Assembly: GCA_900544635.1 (NCBI GenBank)
Contig: UQVV01000090.1
Span: forward strand, 1 to 7,354
Source: an uncultured Cloacibacillus sp.
Lineage (GTDB): Bacteria > Synergistota > Synergistia > Synergistales > Synergistaceae
DNA length: 7,354 nucleotides
Direction of reading: 5' to 3'
Shown here: piece by piece, positions 1-5,583 of the stretch
Numbering within the stretch: position 1 is the stretch's first letter
Layout of the letters: every line of letters starts with the position of its first letter
The notes under the pieces: generated by a model
Databases searched by the model: none
What the model saw: the letters and a program-made list of their open reading frames with translations, nothing else
What the model was told of the DNA's origin: nothing
Made by a program: the position numbers and the translations under genes

Positions 1-180
1 CATTGTAGCGCCGCCGCAAAATGTCGAGAAGAGCGTCCCCGCCATTATGAACCAAGGAATCTTTGCTCCGCCGATTGCAAAATCTTTGAAGGTCTTGTTT
101 CCTTTGCCGCACCACAGCGCTATCACCGTAATGACTGCGACGTAAATCAAGATAGCGCCAACCTTAAAACCTGCTGACAT
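1..180 (-). CDS. Sodium:solute symporter, N-terminal fragment (gene runs off the left edge)
   Basis: Reading leftward from the ATG at 178-180, the frame stays open for 60 codons to the window edge. The peptide has a first membrane span at about residues 5-23, a short basic loop (GKGNKTFKDF), then AIGGAKIPWFIMAGTLFS and the small-residue run FCGGATM leading into a second span. This pattern (flagged gly/ala, P-W, then an alanine/glycine-rich helix) is typical of the start of solute:sodium symporters of the SSS family (PutP, PanF and relatives). Such proteins sit in the inner membrane and import an amino acid, organic acid or vitamin with Na+; the substrate cannot be told from 60 residues. The start is supported by an AGGGAG ribosome binding site at about 191-196 on the minus strand. 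It is transcribed divergently from the broken LysR gene, so it is probably that regulator's target. Its base composition matches the lower-G+C left module. Confidence 0.75.
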   Translation of the reverse strand, partial: MSAGFKVGAILIYVAVITVIALWCGKGNKTFKDFAIGGAKIPWFIMAGTLFSTFCGGATM

Positions 181-218
181 GAAGATATCACTCCCTAAAA
201 AGTCGCTTCGCCAACTCT

Positions 219-249
219 AACATAAAAGATTTTTGATGAACAGTGTCAA
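219..249 (-). promoter_or_regulatory. Predicted promoter of the symporter gene
   Basis: On the minus strand there is a perfect TTGACA -35 box at 249-244 and a weaker TATGTT -10 box (4 of 6 consensus bases) at 224-219, with a long 19-base spacer. The start of transcription would fall near 212, about 30 bases before the symporter ATG. A good -35 with a weak, badly spaced -10 is what one expects of a promoter that needs an activator. Confidence 0.45.
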
Positions 250-251
250 AA

Positions 252-278
252 GCGATATAGCCGATATGCACGATACGC
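252..278. repeat. Three imperfect 9-base tandem repeats (CGATAT-type)
   Basis: Three consecutive 9-base units read GCGATATAG, CCGATATGC and ACGATACGC. All share CGATA at the same offset, and the sixth base of that core is T, T or C. One repeat per 9 bases places successive units on changing faces of the helix. They lie between the divergent genes and partly overlap the LysR-type dyad, so they may be extra contacts for the regulator or simply the remains of its extended binding region. Confidence 0.5.
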
Positions 279-281
279 ATA
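265..281. promoter_or_regulatory. LysR-type operator dyad (T-N11-A) in the divergent spacer
   Basis: The sequence TATGC-N7-GCATA is a 17-base interrupted dyad containing the T-N11-A core (T at 267, A at 279) that LysR-type regulators bind. Its centre, 273, is about 61 bases upstream of the predicted symporter transcription start. That is close to the usual recognition-site position for LysR activators, and the dyad lies directly next to the divergent LysR-type gene. The dyad overlaps the tandem 9-base repeats at 252-278. That this regulator binds here is inferred, not shown. Confidence 0.45.
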
Positions 282-318
282 ATGGGCTGACGTCGAAAAT
301 ATTGCTATCACGTAGGTT

Positions 319-324
319 TATGAT
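319..324 (+). promoter_or_regulatory. Possible -10 box of the LysR-family gene
   Basis: TATGAT at 319-324 matches 5 of 6 consensus bases and would start transcription near 331, leaving a leader of about 40 bases that carries the AAGGAGGA ribosome binding site at 353-360. No convincing -35 box is found 16-18 bases upstream, so this is only a candidate. The dyad at 265-281 would lie about 58 bases upstream of this start as well, compatible with autoregulation from a shared operator. Confidence 0.25.
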
Positions 325-372
325 AACTTTATGAAGAAACGTGAATAATTCTAAGGAGGACAGCATCGGCGT

Positions 373-1280
373 ATGGATGTTGATATTCTGAAATATCTTA
401 TCCAGATAGAAAATATCGGTTCAATAAATCAGGCGGCGAAGTCATTATATGTATCGCAGGCGTCTTTATCGCGTATATTAGCAAACGCGGAAGAATCTCT
501 CGGCTTCGTGATTTTTAGGCGCGGGAACAGAGGTATTACAGCGACACATGAAGGGAAGCAGTTCCTCAGGGAAGCTCGCGAGATAGTCGGCATGGTCGAG
601 GAGTTCAACAACAAATATTTTCAGCATGAACAGAAAGCAGAAGCGGAGCTGCTTGTTGCCGCTCAAAGGTGCTCTGTGATAATGCGAAGTGCCTGACGCT
701 TAATTCTGTCAACTTAGCCATAATGGAGGAACCTTGCGGCGACATTCTGCATCATGTTGCGAGCGGAGTGTATAACATCGGAGTTCTGCACGTTGCTGAT
801 AAACAGGACGAGTACCTTCGAAAAAGCTGTCAAAATCTGATGCTGAACGCCGAGCTTTTAGACAAAAGCCATGTATGTGCACAGGTGAGAGCGGATCATC
901 CTTTGGCTTTGCGTCCGTTTGTTTCAAGGGAAATGTTGGCAGATTACGCGCATATTACATTTGCTGATGAGGACATCACAGAGATTAACTATTGCTCAGA
1001 TATTCAACAATATAACCAGAATACCGTCAATAAACGTATTGTTATCCAAGACAGAGGCAGCTTGCTGGAAATAATAGAAAACACTGACGCCTATTATCTC
1101 GGCTGTGACTGGAGTAATCTTAGAAGTTCACTGACTAAAGACATCAGATATGTGCCTTTGCATGATACTGACATTATAATAAAGACCTACTGCGTTAAAC
1201 GCAACGGATATACATACAGCTATGATGAACAGGCCTTTTTGAGTAAATTGAAGGCTCTGTTTCTAGATATAAGAAATTAA
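373..1280 (+). pseudogene. LysR-family transcriptional regulator, frameshifted
   Basis: The first frame (373-696, 107 residues) is a complete LysR-type winged helix-turn-helix. It shows GSINQAAKSLYVSQASLSR at about residues 17-35, then EESLGFVIFRR and the typical T-x-x-G wing and linker helix, then the first strand of the effector domain (ELLVAAQR), and stops at 694-696. The effector domain resumes in another frame, recognisable from VNLAIMEEPCGDILHHV through YNIGVLHV, and ends at 1280. Together the parts approach the usual 290-310 residues. Between the LLVAAQ strand and the NLAIMEE strand there are about 26 residues where LysR proteins usually have 31-34. A deletion of about 19-25 bases therefore fits better than a single-base slip, although a sequencing or assembly error is not excluded. 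The start is supported by AAGGAGGA at 353-360. The 107-residue piece could still be made as a DNA-binding fragment without effector domain. Divergent to the symporter and 16 bases before the C69 gene. Confidence 0.85.
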
Positions 1281-1296
1281 GGAGGACATACAACAG

Positions 1297-2673
1297 ATGA
1301 ATTCTTGCGACACATTTGTTCTGACGCCTGAATTTAATGTCTACGGGTGCAATGTGCTTTCAAAGAACAGTGACAGACCTATAGGGGAGGCGCAGCCGCT
1401 TCTCTATACTCCAGCTCAGGATTTCGGCGATAATTCTTCGCTGAAGTGCACGTACATTGAAGTCCCACAGGTACAACATACATACGCTACGATAGGTTCA
1501 CGTCCGTATTGGATGTGGGGTTTTGAAATGGGGGTAAACGAAAAGGCTGTGTTTATCGCCAATGAAGCGCAGGGCAGCCGCATAGCGGAACAAGGTGATG
1601 AGAATGAACTTCTCGGAATGGACCTGCTGCGGCTAGGGCTTGAGCGAGCTGCTTCCGCTGAAGGCGCGGTGGATGTGATCAGCGCTCTGCTTGAGCGTTA
1701 TGGGCAGAACGCAAACGCAAGCCAGCTCTTCGACCGTCGTTATGAGAACTCATTCTTTATTGCAGATCCTAATGAAATCTGGCTCCTTGAGACTGCCGGA
1801 CGCCGTTGGATTGCTCGTCGGGTAACCGAGAAGGCGGCAATAAGCAACTGTTACACAATAGAAGGCGAATACGATAAGGCCAGCACGAATATAGATAAAT
1901 ATGCGCGTGACAGCGGCTTCTTGGCAGAAGGAGAAGCGTTTAATTTTGCCAAGGCTTATACCGCCCCCGCGATGAGACAGACAATAGCCCTGCCGAGGTG
2001 GCGCCGTATGAAGAAACTCATATCTGAACATCGTCAGTATCGCTTATCAGATATAAGAAATATTTTAAGAGACCACTACGAGGGGGAGATAATAGCGCCA
2101 AGAGACGGCTGGGGTGCCGGATATGGGATGATGGCGTCGATCTGCATGCATGCTATGACTTGGGATTCAAGCCAGACGACAGCCTCAATGATTGCGAGAT
2201 ATGATGCGGACTTGGGGGTAGTCGTCAGATACGCCCCATCAATCCCGTGCTGCTCGCTCTACCTGCCGGTTTATATGACAGGCTACATCCCTCGCTGTAT
2301 GTCCGTTGGAGACAAATCATATGATGGACAATCTCTTTGGTGGCGTTTTGAACGTCTTGCGATAGCGGTGTCGGCTGATTATGAGTCTAATCATCGACAT
2401 CTGACTGAGGCGAGAGACCATGCAGAGCGTATAATTGAGCAAGAGGCTGCACAGGCCGAAGCGGCCGCAGCGCAACACGTTAAAAAGGGTGAAAAAAGCG
2501 CTGCTAATGCGACTTTGAATATGTGTATGGATAAATGTGTTTCCGTCGCAGAGGACTTTATAGACGATGTTTATAGCAAGATAAGCATACCTCATGACAG
2601 CAATGGAAATGTCTCCGGTTATCGTAAGGAATTCCTGAGTGATTATTGCAGGAGAACCGGTATGAGATTATAG
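1297..2673 (+). CDS. Secernin-like peptidase C69 family protein (N-terminal-nucleophile hydrolase)
   Basis: A 458-residue cytoplasmic protein with no signal peptide or membrane span. The start MNSCDTFV puts a cysteine at position 4, where C69-family Ntn hydrolases keep the catalytic Cys that becomes the N-terminus after removal of a very short leader. Other family hallmarks follow: KNSDRP at residues 23-28, the CTYIEVPQV strand at about 51-59, and SRPYWMWGFEMGVNE at about 68-82, all in the form seen in secernins rather than in classical PepD dipeptidases. Residues 365-400 form a charged, alanine-rich helix. C69 members are dipeptidases or related amidases; the reaction here is not determined by sequence alone. 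The ribosome binding site GGAGG at 1281-1285 starts immediately after the regulator's stop codon, so the two genes look co-transcribed. Lower G+C than the downstream gene, although only 17 bases separate them. Confidence 0.85.
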   Translation: MNSCDTFVLTPEFNVYGCNVLSKNSDRPIGEAQPLLYTPAQDFGDNSSLKCTYIEVPQVQHTYATIGSRPYWMWGFEMGVNEKAVFIANEAQGSRIAEQGDENELLGMDLLRLGLERAASAEGAVDVISALLERYGQNANASQLFDRRYENSFFIADPNEIWLLETAGRRWIARRVTEKAAISNCYTIEGEYDKASTNIDKYARDSGFLAEGEAFNFAKAYTAPAMRQTIALPRWRRMKKLISEHRQYRLSDIRNILRDHYEGEIIAPRDGWGAGYGMMASICMHAMTWDSSQTTASMIARYDADLGVVVRYAPSIPCCSLYLPVYMTGYIPRCMSVGDKSYDGQSLWWRFERLAIAVSADYESNHRHLTEARDHAERIIEQEAAQAEAAAAQHVKKGEKSAANATLNMCMDKCVSVAEDFIDDVYSKISIPHDSNGNVSGYRKEFLSDYCRRTGMRL

Positions 2674-2680
2674 ATGGGGG

Positions 2681-2685
2681 GGAGG
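2681..2685 (+). promoter_or_regulatory. Ribosome binding site that fixes the start of the Fe-S lyase gene
   Basis: GGAGG lies 5 bases before the ATG at 2691. The open frame extends further upstream to a TTG at 2646 inside the C69 gene, but that extension has no ribosome binding site and adds residues unlike the family. The true protein therefore begins at 2691. Confidence 0.8.
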
Positions 2686-2690
2686 AAGCA

Positions 2691-3965
2691 ATGCACGCAC
2701 TTACAAAGCTTATCAAAGACGATATGAAGCCGGCTCTCGGCGTTACGGAGCCCGGGGCTATCGCTCTGGCGGTGGCATCCGCGGCGGAGCGGATCGGCGG
2801 CGGGGACCGCGCCGAGGTCGTGCTGAACAGCGGCATGTACAAAAACGCTTTCACCTGCGGCATACCGAACAGCTCGTATTTCGGCAACGAGTACGCCGCC
2901 GCGCTCGGGCTTATAGCGGCGAAGCCGGAGCTCGGACTCGAGTGCCTCGCAGCTGTGACGGACGCGGATAACGAAAAGGCGCGCGAAATGGTCGCCGAAG
3001 GCCGGATAAAGGTGCGCCTCGGGATGATAAGCAGCCGCATATATATCGAGGCGACGGTCTTCAACGCGGAGCGCCGGGCGACGGTGCTTATAAAAGATTC
3101 GCACACGAACATCGTGCGCGTGACGGTCGACGGCAAAGATATACTGGCGCGCGATTCGGAAGCCGCAGAGGAGGAGCACGGCGATTGTCTCATCCACGAA
3201 TATTCACTGGCCCAGCTGCTTGAATACGTTGCCACAGTTCCGTACGAGGAAATCGAGTTCGTCAAAAGCGCATACGATATGAACATGGAGCTCTTTCAGC
3301 TGGCGCTCGACAGCGACGCTACGCCGTTCACGCATTTCCTTTTCAAAAAGAACGGCGAAAAGGTCATATCAGGCGACGAAGCCGCGACGGCCTCTCTGCT
3401 CTGCAACGGCGCCATAGAGGCGCGCGTGCTCGGGCTGAGCAAGCCGGCGATGAGCATCACCGGCTCCGGCGCGCACGGCATCATTGCTACTCTGACGCTC
3501 TACGCCTCGGCGCGCATCCGCGGGTACTCGGACGAGGCGCTCTGCCGCGCGACGATGCTGAGCTATCTGGTCTGCACCTACATTAAAGAATATTCCGGCA
3601 GGCTGTCGGCCTTCTGCGGCTGCGCCATAGCCGCGGGGACGGGCATGGCCTGCGGCCTCGCCTACCTGCGCGGCGGCGGCGCGGACGAGCTGACGCGCGT
3701 CGTCAACAACATGGCGAGTTCCATCACGGGCATGATATGCGACGGCGGCAACCACGGCTGCACGATGAAGGGAATCGTCGCCGTCGACGCCGCGTTCCGT
3801 TCCGTCGACTTCGCCATGAACGGCGTCTGCATCGAGGACATCCACGGCATAAACGGCGCGACGCCCGAGCTCACGATGAAAAACATGGGCTACATCGCCT
3901 CGCCCGGCATGACCGGCACGGAGAAGGCGATGGTGGAGATTCTGGAGGAGAAGTCGAAGCGTTAA
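2691..3965 (+). CDS. CyuA/YhaM-like (UPF0597) iron-sulfur amino-acid lyase, serine dehydratase alpha-chain type
   Basis: A 424-residue soluble protein, near the 436 residues of E. coli CyuA (YhaM), an oxygen-sensitive [4Fe-4S] L-cysteine desulfidase making pyruvate, ammonia and sulfide. Family landmarks are the N-terminal LGVTEPGAIALA (16-27), the glycine-rich SITGSGAHGI (255-264), RLSAFCGCAIAAG (304-316) and GMICDGGNHGCTMK (347-360). C309 or C311, C350 and C357 are the likely cluster ligands. The odd point is residue 18: as I recall them, CyuA proteins have GCTEP there and this one has valine. A cysteine appears instead at position 56 (NAFTCGIPN), where E. coli CyuA has no cysteine. This subgroup may use a different active-site arrangement or substrate, so cysteine desulfidase should not be assumed. 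It follows the C69 gene by 17 bases and converges with the NhaC gene. Codon use is much more G+C-rich than in the gene before it. Confidence 0.82.
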   Translation: MHALTKLIKDDMKPALGVTEPGAIALAVASAAERIGGGDRAEVVLNSGMYKNAFTCGIPNSSYFGNEYAAALGLIAAKPELGLECLAAVTDADNEKAREMVAEGRIKVRLGMISSRIYIEATVFNAERRATVLIKDSHTNIVRVTVDGKDILARDSEAAEEEHGDCLIHEYSLAQLLEYVATVPYEEIEFVKSAYDMNMELFQLALDSDATPFTHFLFKKNGEKVISGDEAATASLLCNGAIEARVLGLSKPAMSITGSGAHGIIATLTLYASARIRGYSDEALCRATMLSYLVCTYIKEYSGRLSAFCGCAIAAGTGMACGLAYLRGGGADELTRVVNNMASSITGMICDGGNHGCTMKGIVAVDAAFRSVDFAMNGVCIEDIHGINGATPELTMKNMGYIASPGMTGTEKAMVEILEEKSKR

Positions 3966-4000
3966 GCTTCGGCGTTGCATCCGGGATACCCGACATAAAC

Positions 4001-4039
4001 GCTGCGCCGCTACGCGTATTTTGCGGCGGGCGGCGTAGT
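4001..4039 (+). terminator. Possible first stem-loop after the lyase gene
   Basis: Bases 4002-4010 pair with 4030-4038 over nine positions, including one G-U pair, and 4001/4039 adds a further G-U pair. The loop is about 19 bases, followed by a weak TTTAT. It could be a tandem partner of the stronger hairpin at 4064-4107, but the T-tail is poor and the call is tentative. Confidence 0.25.
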
Positions 4040-4053
4040 TTATAGAAAAATCC

Positions 4054-4110
4054 TTAAAAAACGAAGAGCCGTAAGAAAACGCGACGTCGCATTTTCCTAC
4101 GGCTCTTTCT
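4054..4110. terminator. Two-way intrinsic terminator between convergent genes
   Basis: The arms 4064-4079 (AAGAGCCGTAAGAAAA) and 4092-4107 are complementary at 15 of 16 positions. The loop itself contains the self-complementary GCGACGTCGC at 4081-4090, so the whole forms one long hairpin. A T-rich run follows on the plus strand (TCTTTCTTGT). On the minus strand the hairpin is followed by a run of six Ts (4060-4055 region), and the single mismatch becomes a G-U pair in minus-strand RNA. It therefore ends both the lyase transcript from the left and the NhaC transcript from the right, probably more strongly for the latter. Confidence 0.88.
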
Positions 4111-4130
4111 TGTATCCTGACCGAATTACT

Positions 4131-5546
4131 TTAGATTATAAACCCAAGCACCGCGTAGAGCGCCATTGAGACCAGCGCGAAGCCTACCGCGTAGGGGAGC
4201 TGGCTTTTGACGTGGTCGATGATGTTGCAGCCAGTGGTGGCGCAGGACATTATCGTCGTGTCGGATATCGGGGAGACGTGGTCGCCGAAGATTGAGCCGC
4301 CGAAGAGCGCGCCCGCGACGAGCGGCACGTCCATGCCCATGTTTATCGCCATCGGCAGCGCTATGACGGACATTATCGCCATCGTGCCCATCGAGGTGCC
4401 TGTCGCGAACGACAGCATCATCGAGATGATGAAGGTCAGCAGCGGCAGCAGCTCCGGGACGAGCGCGCTCATGAATATCGACGACAGATAGTTTCCCGTG
4501 TCGAGCTGTTTGACGAGCGTCCCCATCGTGAGGCCGAGGAGCAGGATGCAGGCGATGGGCAGCATCGTCGCCATGCCCTTGAGCATTTCGCCGACGAGGC
4601 GTTCGAGGTTGTAGAGCTTTTCGGCGCGGCACATGACGGCTATGACGAGGACGGAGATCATGCAGCCCCAGAGCAACGACTGCATTCCGTTGCCGGCGGT
4701 CGGGTTGCCGTCGCCGGTGACTATGAGGACGGCGAGTATGACGCCGACCATCGTCAGCATCGGGATTACCATGTTTTTCATGCGTGGCGTCACGTCGCGT
4801 TTTACCGCGGTCACGGCCTCTTCGTCTTCGACGGCAGAGCGCGGGTCGTCAAGCTCGCCGGTCGTCTCGGCGCGCAGCTCGGCTCTCTTCATCGGGCCGA
4901 AGTCGAGCGGCAGGAAGGTCGATAGCATGGAGAACACTATCGCGATTATGCAGTAGAAGTTGAGCGGTATCGAGCGCAGCAGCGTGCTTATCGCCTCGCC
5001 CTCGGAGACGCCGCCGGAGGTGAGGTAGCCGGTCATCGCGGCGAGCCAGCCGCTGAGCGGGAAGAGGACGCACCACGGCGTCGAGGTGGTGTGGACGAGG
5101 AAGGCCGCCTTTTCGTGCGAGACCTTCATCGTGTCGTTGAGCGGGCGCGAGACGGAGCCCGTGACCATACAGCTGAGCGAGCCGGAGGTGAAGACGACGA
5201 TGCCGAGCAGCCACGTGAAGAAGGCCGCGGACTTTTTCGTCTTGATGATTCCCTTTTTCTTGACCATGATGTCGACGAAGCCGTCGATGCCGCCCGAGTG
5301 CTCGATGAGGTAAATCAGCGCGCCGATGAGGAACATCGACATTATGACTATTGTGTTGCCGCTGCTCTCAAAGGTGTGGACGATGCTGTAGAAAGCGCCG
5401 TTGATTCCAGTAAATACGTTCCAGCCGCTCAGTATGAGAGAGGCGAGCGTTATGCCGACGAAGAGCGCGACGAAGACGTTCTTGATGATGAGCGCGAGCG
5501 CTATCGTCACGACCGGCGGCACCACGGACCAGAAACCGAATTCCAT
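4131..5546 (-). CDS. NhaC-family Na+/H+ (or ion-coupled) antiporter
   Basis: A 471-residue membrane protein with about eleven or twelve hydrophobic segments, starting at residues 8-41 and ending at 450-470, and an acidic cytoplasmic-type loop at about 216-256 (RAELRAETTGELDDPRSAVE). Family signatures are SCMVTGSVSRPLNDTM (125-140), ATGTSMGTMAIMSVIALPMA (381-400) and GGSIFGDHVSPISDTTIMS (416-434), followed by HVKSQLPYA (445-453). These are the conserved ion-pathway regions of the NhaC group. Members exchange Na+ for H+, and some (MleN type) exchange organic anions, so the exact cargo is open. The start is supported by GGAGGAA at 5560-5554 with a 7-base spacer. It lies 37 bases after the amidohydrolase gene on the same strand and is probably translated from the same mRNA. 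There it may rebalance sodium or export a product of the deacylation pathway. It ends 24 bases from the shared terminator. Confidence 0.88.
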   Translation of the reverse strand: MEFGFWSVVPPVVTIALALIIKNVFVALFVGITLASLILSGWNVFTGINGAFYSIVHTFESSGNTIVIMSMFLIGALIYLIEHSGGIDGFVDIMVKKKGIIKTKKSAAFFTWLLGIVVFTSGSLSCMVTGSVSRPLNDTMKVSHEKAAFLVHTTSTPWCVLFPLSGWLAAMTGYLTSGGVSEGEAISTLLRSIPLNFYCIIAIVFSMLSTFLPLDFGPMKRAELRAETTGELDDPRSAVEDEEAVTAVKRDVTPRMKNMVIPMLTMVGVILAVLIVTGDGNPTAGNGMQSLLWGCMISVLVIAVMCRAEKLYNLERLVGEMLKGMATMLPIACILLLGLTMGTLVKQLDTGNYLSSIFMSALVPELLPLLTFIISMMLSFATGTSMGTMAIMSVIALPMAINMGMDVPLVAGALFGGSIFGDHVSPISDTTIMSCATTGCNIIDHVKSQLPYAVGFALVSMALYAVLGFII

Positions 5547-5583
5547 TTTATGATTCCTCCAATATCTTTATTTGTTCCGTAAA

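Noticed and set aside
660..700. Programmed ribosomal frameshifting in the LysR-family gene
   Set aside because: No X-XXY-YYZ slippery heptamer or downstream stem is apparent, and the effector domain seems to lack several residues at the joint, which fits a deletion better.
2646..2690. A 15-residue upstream extension of the Fe-S lyase from a TTG codon
   Set aside because: It overlaps the end of the C69 gene and lacks a ribosome binding site, while GGAGG at 2681-2685 is ideally placed for the ATG at 2691.
2558..3286. Antisense open frames opposite the C69 and lyase genes (also 2643-3197 and 3369-3980)
   Set aside because: They have no domains, no ribosome binding sites and compositions expected from reverse reading of G+C-rich codons, and they lie fully inside well-supported genes.
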